From Mesostigma viride (taxonomy: Eukaryota > Streptophyta > Mesostigmatophyceae > Mesostigmatales > Mesostigmataceae): a DNA stretch of 57,500 nt. This document shows positions 1 to 27,695 of the stretch, piece after piece (within the stretch, counting starts at the first letter, position 1; every line of letters starts with the position of its first letter). Where the stretch lies: the NCBI GenBank assembly GCA_009746045.1, contig RPFO01000038.1, positions 927,195 to 984,694 of the forward strand, in the 5' to 3' direction. The notes under the pieces are model-generated. The model was not told the origin of the DNA and ran no database searches. It saw only the letters and a program-made list of their open reading frames with translations. A program made the position numbers and the translations under genes.

Positions 1-411
1 GAAGCGGCTTTACAGGGACAAAAAGGAGGGAGAGTCGATGGCAGGTAGGGTTGCCAAGAGAGTCGCGAGCGGGGATTAGTCACAGGTCAAGGGGTGCGAT
101 ACCGATGGAGGCCTGGGCGGGGTCCAACACGGGGACAGATGCCAGGACTCACCACCACGCGGGGACAGATGGTTTATACCTGATTGACAGAATGCAAGAT
201 TCACAGCCGCAACACGTGACATTCGTGTCACTCGTGTTCGAATGCGGTGCGCTGGGGAATGGGCTGGGGACCCGGGCATGACCAGCTAGCTGTGTCTGCA
301 TGCATCATCACCGCTGCAAATGTCTCAGCCGACAGTTCCAGGCTGATGCCGTCAATGCTGGCTCCCACCCTGGCCCAACTTGAAACTGATGGCCAATACC
401 AAACCAGGGAT

Positions 412-598
412 TGCGGCCTTACCCGCAGTCCAACACCACACAAGAAGCTATCGCCTTACCTGCATGCAAGAAGCCACTACTCTACCCGCGTGCAAGAAGC
501 TGCTACTTCACCCGCATGCAAGAAGCCGCTACTTCACCCGCATGCAGTAGCCGCTCCCTTACCGACATGCGAACACAAAGGACCAGCGATCGCCTTAC

Positions 599-608
<10 letters not shown>
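412..608 (-). repeat. Echoes of the NAT10 exon-17 donor
   Basis: The exon-17 end plus donor (forward CTTACCCGCATG, 595-606) recurs in the following intron at about 556-570, 529-545, 504-518, 479-493, 453-467 and weakly at 418-427. On the transcript strand each copy reads like CATGCGG followed by GTAAG or GTGAA. Units are roughly 25-40 bases and also share a GCAAGAAGC filler. Confidence -1.
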
Positions 609-16726
<16,118 letters not shown>

Positions 16727-17940
16727 GGTGCTCGCAGAGATATCGTTTAATCTGAGTTGTTTCCAAGAAAATTGCTTACTAAAGGGGCATAGCTGCTTCA
16801 ATACAGCGGACTAATCGCAACCTTCACCGCCACCACCGACGCAAACCAGTAAGCACCCCAGAAGAAAAATGGCTGCCACTGCCGAGCTAATGCAAGCTTA
16901 TGCTACCAGTGAACCGCGCTATATTGTGTTGCGGGCTGCGGCTACAGTAGCCGGCTACGGTACACAATCACGAGCTAATCACTGTGGCCGAAGTGCCAGG
17001 AGCCCAGGACTGTGCTTGGCTAGTGGCTACTAACTTACAGGTCCCACCGCAAGGGGGCAGCTGTTACTGTATTGTTACTTGTTGCCTCTTGTTGCTGTCA
17101 TCAGTCACTTGTTTGGCGCGGGCGCGCGGCCGCGCGGGAATAAACTGAACTGAATTAAACTGAACGTTGTAATTTTTTAATGCCAAGTGGCTGTTCAGTT
17201 GTTGTATCTACTGTTATCAATTACTTTGTAATTCTTAAACTTACATTTAAAAGACCAAAAGTTTAGTTTCGGTAGCTATATGGAAACGTTTGTGACGGAT
17301 GGACGGATGGACCCGCGTGCGGTTCTGCTATGCTTGTTCTGCTGCATGCCTGTGCTCGTTCATGGGGCTGCGCGCCCGGCGGCCCGCCTCAGCGCCGCAT
17401 TGGGTGCGTATCCGCAGTTCAGTTCAGTTCAGTTGTATCCCACGCCTGACGCCGCACATGGGCCGCAGAATCCCGCGGACGATTCCGTAGTATCGTATCC
17501 GCAGTATCCCGCGGGCGATACCTGGTCAGCCTGCACAGCCAAGTAGCAGACGATTCCTGGACTGCGGATCTAAATATTTTGGGTTCCGAAGCCTGTAAAC
17601 TGATGACGGAGTTGCTGACAGGCAGTGCCTGCCAAAAACGCTTGCGTGTGGGCCACGGTGGCAGCCGTTGCCCCGTCACGTCCCAATTTGGGCCCCCCGC
17701 GAAGCTACTGCACAGAATGAATTGCCGTGCTGTCGCCAGATCCCCTACGATTGGCGGATCACACGGAACACCTGGCACGTTTCTGCACCAGATGCGTGCA
17801 AACGACGTTCAAGGAACGCCGAGCGACGTATCACGCAGCAACGACAGGGCGGTAAACGTCTTGCTCGCGTCACAGTCCTCGTCCAGCAATTTTGGAGCAA
17901 CAACTAAGTCGCCCATAGACAGCTTTAGCTCGCGTTAGCC
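16727..17940. promoter_or_regulatory. Shared 5' region between divergent NAT10 and CBSX-like genes
   Basis: It must carry both promoters and 5' UTRs. I see no certain core element. An open frame at 17280-17546 has a signal-peptide-like start (AVLLCLFCCMPVLVHGAARP) followed by a possible donor (GTGCGT at 17405); it matches nothing I know and may be chance. Short direct repeats (CAGTTCAGTTCAGTT at 17415, and CCCGCGG pairs at 17474 and 17508) are present. Confidence -1.
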
Positions 17941-19605
17941 ATGGCCGCCCTTGCCTCGTCCTGCCTAGTTGGCTCTACTACGTCGGTCCTATCCGCGACT
18001 TGCGCTGCTGAACGCGTAACTCATGCACGGTCGCAGCTTCGTCCTCAATTAGGCGGGTCGAGGTTGGGTAAGGGTCGCTCGACCTGGCCTGCTTTCCATG
18101 CGTCCCAGCGGTGTTCTCGTGTTGTGGCTGTTGCGGCTCCAATGAGCCCCGGAAAGTCGTCCGGTAACGATGTAAGTTCAATTCTTCTTCCTTCGATGAA
18201 CATGCAGCCTTCTATCCTGTTCTTTGAGTTTTGACGCCGAACCAGCAAGGCCGATGTACGTTCGCTTTTAACAATTTTTTCCCTTACTTATGTGCTTTCA
18301 TTTTTTCCCGTTTGGCGCGTGATAAGCAGAAAGCAGTTTCCACTCCTGTTGTCCGCGATGCCATGTGCCGGGACCCCATTGTGGTTACCGAGAACACCCC
18401 GGTGAGGGAAGGTAAGCGTCCTTTTGTTGTTGTTGGAGCCTCCAGCGGCAAGGGCCTGATTTTCCTCACCTTCTGTGGATGTTATTAGCAAGGGTAATCC
18501 CTAGAAAATGGTTTATTTGAGAGTATTGGCAAGCAGCATGTTTTTTTACGCCCGCTTGTTCATCCTGTACGATTTACAAAGGTGGTTGTACTGAAAATTA
18601 ATTTCTGCCTTGCCGCATCTTTGTGCGTGCAGCGTTGAAGATGCTGGTAGAAAATAACTTTACTGGGATGCCCGTGGTGAACGCGGCTGGAGAATGCATC
18701 GGCGTGGTGTCAGACTTTGACCTCATTGCTTTGGACAGCATTTCTGGGGAATGGACTGAAGCCACATCCATGTTCCCACCTGTCACCAGCACATGGACCG
18801 AGTTCAAGGATTTGAGGAAGGTAAGCAATTCCAATTAATAATAGATTTTTTGTGCAATTTTATTGAATTTTTCTTCCGTTATCTTAACAGGATTTTTTAT
18901 ATTTAACAAAGTTTATGATGTGGTCATATCTGATAATGTGATTATGATTTCTAGTGTAATTGACTTATCTCCCGCCCCCCCCCCCCTCTTGCTTATCTCA
19001 CTTTGCTAACTGTCGCAATACTTGTGTGTTTAAATTTTGTTTTTGAATTTTTGGGGATAGCAGGTCCTCGACAAGACCAAGGGCAAGACGGTTTACGACG
19101 TGATGACCAAGGACCCAGTCTGCGTTCGCGAGACCACCAACCTGGAAGTGGCTGCCAAGTAAGTGCAGGATCCTGCCAAATCGAACCTCTGGTACAATGG
19201 AAGAGCATGCCTTCCAGGATTTTGCTTCTTGCCTCAGTTTTTAGTGGTTACCCACTTCTTTGTAGCCTGCTGTAAAGTGAAGTGCCTGTCTTCCTCCTTT
19301 TTCTGTAATGCAATTTCGCAAATATGCAGGCTGAGAAATCGTGATGTAAATCTCGGCTAGTATTATTTCAATGTTCAAGTTTACCACATGTTAGTATTAA
19401 TTACTGTGTATCACAGTTCCTGGTTTGTTCAATTGCTGAGCATCTGCTGCTTGACCAACCCCTTTCCTGTGTGCACAGGATGTTGCTGAACATGAAGATG
19501 CGGCGACTGCCAGTGGTAGATGGCCAGAACAAGGTGGTGGGCATCCTCACGCGCAAGAATGTGATCAAGGAGGCACTGAAGCAGATTGACCTGGCTGAAA
19601 AGTGA
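17941..19605 (+). CDS. Plastid CBSX-like protein with two CBS domains, complete
   Basis: Small two-CBS-domain protein of the plant CBSX1/CBSX2 type. In plants these bind adenosine nucleotides and modulate chloroplast thioredoxins. Five exons with consensus borders and consistent phase: 17941-18171, 18330-18411, 18633-18820, 19064-19158, 19479-19605 (TGA 19603-19605), 240 residues. Residues 1 to about 67 are Ser/Ala/Arg-rich without acidic runs and end near RVVAVAAP, a good plastid transit peptide. CBS1 (about 84-140) contains VREALKMLVENNFTGMPVV and GVVSDFDLIALDSISGEW; CBS2 (about 175-232) contains VYDVMTKDPVCV, MRRLPVVDGQNKVVGILTRK and ends IKEALKQIDLAEK. Introns are short (160-320 bases), unlike the neighbouring genes. 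It is divergent from NAT10, 1.2 kb away. Identification as a plastid CBS pair is firm; CBSX1 versus CBSX2 and the thioredoxin link are inferred from family. Confidence -1.
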
Positions 19606-20020
19606 AGGGGGATATAGAATCATTGGCCTGAGTAAGAAGTAAAGGGGTTGACACCATGGTTGGTTGGCCGAGTAGTAAGGCCCGGGGGGGGGGGGGGGGG
19701 GGGGGGGCGCGGGGGGAGAGCACATGCCTAGTGGTTTACCAGGCCGAGAAGTTAAGGGGAAAAGACCATGGTTTGCCTGATCGGGAAGTGATAGGAGAAG
19801 ATCGCTGGCAGCCCTTAAAGTGATCGCGCCATACTGAGAAGAACGGCGCTAGAGCGTGCACGGGTATGATGCCTGGGAAGTGAGGGGGGAAACAGATGAG
19901 GCGAATTCCATCGTCAGCAGTCCAATCAGTAAGGGGAAGTGAAGGTGCGATGGTGGAGCACGGACGAGCAAAGGATTCTCTGGTTTTACCGCTCCGGGAA
20001 GCAAGGGCAGAGAGGAGCAC
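19606..20020 (+). repeat. Degenerate echoes of the CBSX-like stop-codon region
   Basis: The gene ends CTGGCTGAAAAGTGAAGGGG. Similar strings recur at about 19627-19649, 19741-19758, 19779-19796, 19869-19890 and 19931-19945, several beside ACCATGG-like words. A 27-base G run with one interruption lies at 19683-19709. Similarity is moderate, so individual copies are uncertain. Confidence -1.
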
Positions 20021-21832
20021 ATGCACATCTGCTCTGGCCGATTTGGCCTACGCATGCCCATCGGCCATTGTGGTGTATCATAGTATTCCTGATTCAGGAT
20101 CGCCATCAAGCTTGCATGGACCATGTATTGCAGCATCAGCCGGTTGGTGGCTATGGTCATCAACCTGCGTAGATGTTGGTTACAGGTTGAACCAGTGATG
20201 GGATGCTTGGGCAGCCACCAGAATGGGCAAATGTTGCTTGGAACAATGGTCCGTGCGTAGTGATCCTGCCATCAAAGCATTCAACCTGTCCGGAAAGTCA
20301 AAGTGCTTGCGTTGAAAGGGTTAAGCAGGGTGCAACTGCCCGGTTGCCCGTGCACGACCCAATCCACTTGGGTCCCTGGGCATGCAGCCATAAATGCTGG
20401 TTGGGGCGTTGAGTGGCAGGCAACTTGCTGTTCCTGCTGGCGGGATGCCCCGTTATAGCCTGATCATCCTACCTCGAGCACCCTTCAAGTCGGTGGTTGC
20501 TTCCTATCCACATGGTGGTTGCTAAGAACGTGGATGTGCTTCAGTATGGTGTATACCTGTAGTGGTTAATAGGCGTCCAGTGTGAGGGGCCTCCAGGTGG
20601 ATTGAGAGCGGGCTCGTGGCGAGGTTTTGCTCAAAACTCACCACACCTGGCCCCTGTGGGGAATATGGCAGCGGTCCCATGGCTACGAAAGGTGTCGAAG
20701 CAAGTGCTTCTTGGAGGTGTCTTATGTCATTGGGGAGAGAAGTGAGTGTGTCCGTTAGCTTGCGTTGCATGGTGCAGATCAGTCAGCATCTTCTTGGCAA
20801 CAGCCAAGCATTCCTGTTTGACTAAGAGCTGGACGCGGGAGCATACACAGACTGCCACCCAGTAAGGAGCGTTCACAGTTGGACCCATGCTAGTGGGATC
20901 CCCATGCTAGTTGAGGCAGCTTTTTCTGTAATACGGCAAAGATGGCACCACCGTTTTGCAGGCTGACTGCGGTTCAAAATTTTCGTGGTGTCATGCTTGC
21001 TGGCTGACATGATCTAGTGCTACTACATGTCAATGCCCTGAAATGAATGAATGTGTATGGAGAAGGCATGGTGGCAGTTGCCATTATTGCAATTAGTTAG
21101 GTCTGTGGAACCGGGTGCCTGCTGGGTGACCTTGTGGTTGGGACCAGCCACATCCGAAGGCCCCATATGTACAAATGCTAGTGTAGTTGTATATTATATG
21201 TCAAGTTATAACCATATTTTTGAATCAAATATTGTGTCGTTCTATGCGAGACAAAAGCTGGTTGACCAGTGTTAAGTGAGACAACTACACGGGATCTACT
21301 GTGACACAGACCACATAGGCACCAACCTGTCCATATAAAAGGGGGGGGGGGACCTGAATAAACTATTCTGATCAGGCACTCCGCAAAGGTGAATTTAACC
21401 ATTTGCGTTCAGTGCCGGGCCGCGGAAAAATGCGATCTGCAAATGAATCCGACCGGAATCGAACTGGGGAATTACCCCGACTAGGTTGTCCCCAGTTAAC
21501 AAATTAACAAATTAACGCCGGCGGACTACCTGCGGACTGCTGTACGCGGAGTCGCCGGGCTGCAAGTTCCGTAACTTACCAAACTCGCCCCCGAGTGCCG
21601 CCGCACCAATTTTTACTTCTTTTCGTCACATGGCTTGCGTTGGGTTCATCGACGAACATCGACGCTCATCGACGGTGCAATCTGACGGCGGAGAATAAGT
21701 TCGCCACAGCACAGCGCGACGCATGGGCTAAGATCCGACAACGTGAGATGCAAAGCTTTAGACCGCATCGCTGACCGGAAATTCCGTCCAACAGCGTCGT
21801 ACAGTACTGCCAGTCGACCGCACCTCTGCCTT

Positions 21833-24800
21833 TTACACATCACCTAAAAACGGCCTTTTTTGTTACATGGGGTCATATCTCCCACACATATAGTCAGATC
21901 GGGGTGCCTTTCTGGACTTAAGGTCCCCCTAGGACCCTGTTCACATCACATTAATTGGGGGGCCAACTGACCTATTTTTAGCATCAAACCGTGACGTGGA
22001 AAAGTGCAAAAAACGATGTTTTCCAGGCATAAGGAGGCATAGCAGCCACACACAAGTAGTAAATGTAGTCCAATTCAGCTGGAAATGGTCATGCTTATTA
22101 ATTTATATCCAAAGACAAAAACCGCCCTTAAGTATGCAATGTAGGACCAAACTATGTGCTATAATTCTGGCATACATGAGCCAAAACACCGTTTTAGTGC
22201 ATTATTTTCAAACTTATGAAGCCCCTGCCAGCACATATGCGGCCCAACCATGCCAGAATTCGTCACATTAATAGCACAATACTTGAATTTACACTAGAAC
22301 ACAAGTTGGACATATTAGGACCACTGCCGGCCCACTAAAAGTGACGGATGCAAGCAGAAATAGAGCGATTTTTGCAAAAATACTCCATATTCTGCGCCAT
22401 TGTCTTGGAAAACTTTGCATTCTTCACTCAATTATCGTCATGGCTGTCATGGGATTCATATACATGCCACTGGGGCTGGATACATTAGCCAACACAGACT
22501 AAAAAAGCGATCATCAAGGGATAAAATCACCATCAATCACAGTAGATGCTGGCATTCGGAACAAGCACCATAGTGCCTACAAGCCTCAAGAAGGGGAGCT
22601 TGGCTGACCAGTCGTGCCTGTCGGCTGACCAGTCTCTTTTCTAAACGGGCCCCGCTCGGCAGCACACACAATCTCCTTTGCAGTACTTGGCCCACTCTGC
22701 TGGGCACCCCTGCTGTGCGTGTCTTATAGCAGCTAATCCAAATATATATCTGCCAGGTGCCTCTCTGCTACATGGAAATACAAAGCGCAATCAAGGACAG
22801 CAGTGGCTTGGGCTGCTATTCAATTGAGCTCAGCACCTAGCTGCTGTACAACATAATTCTGCATCAGTGCCTGTCCTAATTGCGCCCCCCCGCCCCCTTG
22901 CCATCATCGTCATGCTCATCATAGTCTTTGGAACGTGCACTGAACTCCAACCCTTGGACAGTCCATAGGTCATTAAGAATCTGTGCATGTAATGCTAGCT
23001 CTTCTCAGTTGAACTCATCTACCACCCTCTCATGGTCGTGTCATCTCTCATGTAATCCACCTAGGTTTATCGTGGCCACTGATCTTTCAGCCCCTCCTGA
23101 CATCAAAATCTGGGCAAACACACTGTTGACATCGCCCTTCCGTTTTAGCCTGCATGGCTCCTCATGTTTACCCTTATCTCATCCCTCAACACACCTATAA
23201 CTGTCTATTCATCCCCCTTGCATAGGCGGTGCATAACTGCGGCATGATGGGGGCTTGCCAAAAATAGGTGTAAAATGCATGGGATGGCACGGGGAGGCTC
23301 ACACTCATCGGTTTACAATCACACTCATGTGCTAACAGTGTCCCTCTCTGCTTTTGACACTGCATGCACATGCATTTCCTACCGGCTATATCAAGCCTTT
23401 AGTGTGGTTTGGTGCATCAAGAGAAATGGCAGGTCAGCTGAGTGCATCAGACCACATTTGTGTTAAGTGTACGCTTGCAACGCTGTTTGCCCACCGCATG
23501 GAGCTCCCCTTTCGGACAGTGGCGCAAGTAGCACTTACACCTTACTCCCAGCCGCTCACCCTGCCCATGCTAGCAACAAGAACAAATGCATGGTCCCCAT
23601 CCCAACGTAAGGTGCATCACATGGATGGCCCTGCCATCACCTAGCAGTGTGCCACCCCTCTCCACCTCAACCTACTCTGAAATGCCAGGGCCCCAACAAA
23701 CCTTTCAAGACATGGCACTCCTCAAAGAAGGCAACCCCTCAAAGAAGGCGAGGCAGTTTAGGTCTAGGGGGGCTTTGGGTAAGTTAAAAGATGATAGAGT
23801 TCACTAACACAGGCCACGGCAACGACAACCTGCCTCACCCGCTGCATCCATACATCACAAGCCATAAACTGCACAGCCTCGCATGATTGCCTAAGGGTCA
23901 CGTGATCCAAGGTGCCCTTCAGGCTCACCCCACCCCAGCACACCGGCCCATCCTCACCACCCCACTGGTCATAGTCATCTACAGTGGCATCAAACTCCTC
24001 TAGGACAGAGTGCAGTAAAGGCAACATAGACGTCCTGACACAATTGAATAAGAACGTGGCTGCTACCTACTGCCCTTAATAAAAAATGTCCATGGCTTGC
24101 ACAAATACGCATTCAATTCTTCAAGCAAGCATGCTAACACCTTCACAGCACATCCCAAGGTTTATATCCATCGAGCTTTGTCAACAAGCATGACTTCCTG
24201 ATGCAAACTTAGCTGTCAAGCTAGGAGGAGGAAAGCTAGGTAAAGAGGTGAGATAGACCCCCCCACAGCACCTTCCTGCACCAAAACCATGACAATATCA
24301 TCCAGAGCTTGCTAAATACGTACAGCTAGCCGGTAGCGGGCGACCTTGCAGTCCAGGTTCAGCGCGAACATCTCGTGTCAGCACCCGGCGGAGATGGCGG
24401 ACGCGAACCCACAATGCTATAAAAGCGAGTCATAAGACTATTTCGGGGAGCGGTGAACGGCTTGGAACACCGAAGGTATGCCGCGACAAAAGCCTGAAGT
24501 TTTTCTCGGAAATACACGCCTGGATGTGGATTAGGGCACCGTTGTCGTGCTTGTGCTTGCGTTGCGAGCAGGCAACCAGTGTTTCTTGCAGTGTCGAGCA
24601 GTAACAGATGGTGGCGCGAGAGCAATATGTGACTTTTAAATCATGGCTACACAGCTTACACCTCCGCAGGCATGTTGGAACAAGCCCCGCCATGCCGTGA
24701 GCCGAAAAAAAGGAAGAAACGCATCAAGCAAGGACGGTCGTAAACGTCACTGAAAACAGCAAAATCTGACCTGCCGGCAGGTAATGCGACAGCCTGGAAA

Positions 24801-25241
24801 ATGTGATTCGTTTCTCGAAAAACTGATTAGCGCTCGTGAAAGTAGACTTGAAGCCCATTCGGATTCCACCTTTTGGGAATTGTGAGCTTCCAACAAAAAA
24901 GTTTCCCCCACAATTAATAAACATGCATTTTCGCTGCCAATTCCAGATCTGGCCGACACAAAAAATCAGCGTCTCAGTTTGCGAATTATTTTGACGCATG
25001 AACATACGCGAATAATATCTACCATGCATCATCGCAAAGCAGGAGAGTTTACGCGTCGTTTGCATCCATCGCAGCGACTTAACATGCATAATTGACTTTT
25101 GACTGATATTCCGGCGGACATAGGGTCGACAGCCATGCGAGGTGGAATTTTTCTGGTCCCGTCGTCCTCAACGCGACGCGTTCGCGCCAAAATTCCCAGG
25201 ATCTCATGTAACCGGACGGACCGATTTTAGGTGATGTGTAA
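21833..25241. mobile_element. Possible DNA transposon bounded by 37-bp imperfect inverted repeats
   Basis: The end at 21833-21869 is the reverse complement of 25205-25241 at 30 of 37 positions, including 13 uninterrupted bases at the outer side (TTACACATCACCT). The 3.4 kb between is AT-richer than its flanks and has two unidentified minus-strand frames. I see no clear target-site duplication and no transposase motif, so the call is weak. Confidence -1.
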
Positions 25242-26073
25242 CCGTCGAATGCGCAATCGATCTAGAAAGTAGAAACGTCTCCGCGCCACTTCCGCGATTT
25301 CAGTACTTTCCGTCACCCTTGACAGTTGTCGTACAATACTACAAATTAACGCCAATAGAAACTCGCCTCCATACATATATCTCGATAGAGGCATGCCTCT
25401 TATTTAATTTCAAGGTACCTCTCGGCCCCCGCCTCCGCCAATTTGCTAATTTGCTAAAAAAGAGCCAATTTTACCCCGACTGGGGACCTCTCGCACCAAC
25501 TTTCGCTGACTATAGGACGGACGTCTCCGGTTACCATGGCATCGCCAACTTACAACTACAGTCATCCGCAAAAGTTCTCCTTTCCGGGGAGTGATGCAAC
25601 TATGATCGATCACAATTTGATTACCGGAAAGGCCATGCACCCGGATGAACGGTGCATGTGCATGTCCACCGGGGGAAACTCAGTGATCGATCAGTTTACA
25701 ATTAGTATAGGTATAATGTAGGGAAGACCGCCTCGACCTCGATGGTCAGACTGCCCCATGGTCTGCCAGCACATGGTCCTCGTATTGGCGGCAGCGCCTG
25801 TTCCTCGCCCTCACTCGCACGGTGGCTGATGTGTTATTCCGCGCCGCGTCTGGGCGCCGACTTTGTTGCGACCCAGGCGGGGTAGGTCACTTCGATCCCG
25901 GCCTGGTAGGCCGGCAGATGTTTTGCTGCGTGTACCGTACGAGTTTGGTGCTGTCCTTAGTTGCATGTCCCTTTTGCTGTGCACAAGGCTTGATCCTTGG
26001 ACATGCCCATGTCGGATTCTTATTACTGTCTTTTCTGTAGATAGATAATTAGACCGGTAGCTATTGCGTGAAC

Positions 26074-26236
26074 CCATCCATCCATCCATCCATCCATCCA
26101 TCCGTCCGTCCGTCCGTCCGTCCGTCCGTCCGTCCGTCCGTCCGTCCGTCCGTCCGTCCGTCCGTCCGTCCGTCCGTCCGTCTGTCCGTCCGTCCGTCCG
26201 TCCGTCCGTCCGTCCATGGCCATCCATCCATCCATC
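26074..26236. repeat. CATC / CGTC tetranucleotide array
   Basis: CATC units at both ends enclose about 28 CGTC units with a single CTGT variant, in the intergenic interval. Confidence -1.
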
Positions 26237-26454
26237 GGGGTTAATGCTCTGTGACTCCCCAACGGGAGCACGAGTCTAATTAATTAATTAATTAAGTAAT
26301 TATTAGTGTCTTGAGGGTTCTTCTTTTTGGGGCCGGTTTGATTTCCTTCTGTTGCATGCCATTCTCACCTCCGTAATTTATCATTCTCAATGTTGATATA
26401 TTTTAGAAAACTTTATTTGAATATGTGCTTCGATTTCATGCAAGGAGAAACACA

Positions 26455-26569
26455 TGCGGCGCAGGCCTGAAATCTGGAGAGTGCCTGACCATCGATCAAC
26501 GGGCATTCTACGCCAGATAGAAAGGGTGCATGCATATACAGGCCGGCTGTATCAAGGAGACAACCAGCG
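26455..26569 (+). repeat. Dispersed repeat B, copy 2 with extra block
   Basis: Contains GCGCAGGCCTGAAATCTGG (26460-26478) and TATCAAGGAGACAACCAGC (26550-26568). In the third copy the two blocks are in the opposite order and adjacent. Confidence -1.
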
Positions 26570-27695
26570 CATCAACACATAAGCGCCCAACCTAGCTGCA
26601 TGTGTGTAGAGCCGCCCTCGATCAAACGCAGTTGATGCACGCACAATACGAACCATTCTCACGTGCAAAAGACAATGGTACGTCTCTGCCAAAACATGTC
26701 CCTCATAGACATGCCCTTGAGAAGCCTGAAGTCATGTGGTTACCCGTTGTTGGCCTGGACCTCATGGTCGACATGGTCCCCTGCTCCACCCAACCACGCA
26801 TGGCACCTCGTATCATTTTTCGCGTGCCTCCATTGGCGGAGTCACGGGGTAGACACGGCTTGAGCACCTCTTGTACTAGGAGTAGGAATGGATAAAGTAG
26901 GAATGGGAGGACCGTACTCAGTAATAAGCTGATGAACTAGGGACACAAACATGTGCAGCTTGGTCACCACTAACAGACTAACATACTTGAGGCTGCTTCT
27001 TGCTGTCCGGAGCTGAAAGCTAACCGATGCTGCCAGACCTGCCGGGGCCAACTGCTCAACATGGTAGCCGCCTAGCCACGGCTATAGGTAAGCTCCTGTG
27101 CAGGTGATGGATTCTGTGGAAGGGTGGCGCACTTGTAACCAGATGACAATCGATCATCCAACAGCCGCACGACGTCTCACACAAACTGCGTCGCCTGTGC
27201 ATGCTGCCACTGCACGATGCGTGGGCCCACCGGCTAAACCAGCGGCATGGTCAGAAAACACGGGCATGCACCTGCGGCACCACAAGTCGTGGCATGTGCA
27301 TCGGCAACCGCCAGCTGTCCTTCCACTGCATGGATCCCCACGCTGGCAGCCTACGAGCCCGAATCCGCCAGGATTAATTGACAAGCATGTAGACTAGGAT
27401 GGCCGCACTCCGCACACACAAGAGTGTGCATCGCCGTTGCTGCTCCTCGTACCCATGACTACCCGCATGCGGCCCAGTATGCACACCACCGCGGCTCTTG
27501 GTTGGTGGTCTGGTGGCTTGGGAGTGTGGTGGCCGAGGGTGATCATGACCCTCACCCCAAGCAAGGTGCTACCGATGCGTGGAGGACAACCCGGCGTGCT
27601 AGCTGGCTTGAAGGGGTTCCCCTTTACCCTTGGACTTCACAATGCTGCCACGGGTGTGTGTCCCCTAAAACACGGTGCCACACATGCGTGTGGCC

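Larger units (their letters stand above)
20021..27695. other. Gene-poor interval
   Basis: I find no gene with recognisable exons. Base composition becomes visibly more AT-rich between about 21.8 and 25.5 kb. Open frames at 23764-24027 and 24724-25089 (both minus) look less repetitive than most but match no family I know. The 25602-25612 / 25682-25692 pair is a small inverted repeat (TGATCGATCAC). The rest shows only simple-sequence tracts and the repeats listed separately. Confidence -1.

Noticed and set aside
21420-21540. tRNA gene on the minus strand (CAGTTCGATTCC)
   Set aside because: A B-box-like word is present, but the T-stem has mismatches, no acceptor stem pairs, and no A box or anticodon arm can be placed.
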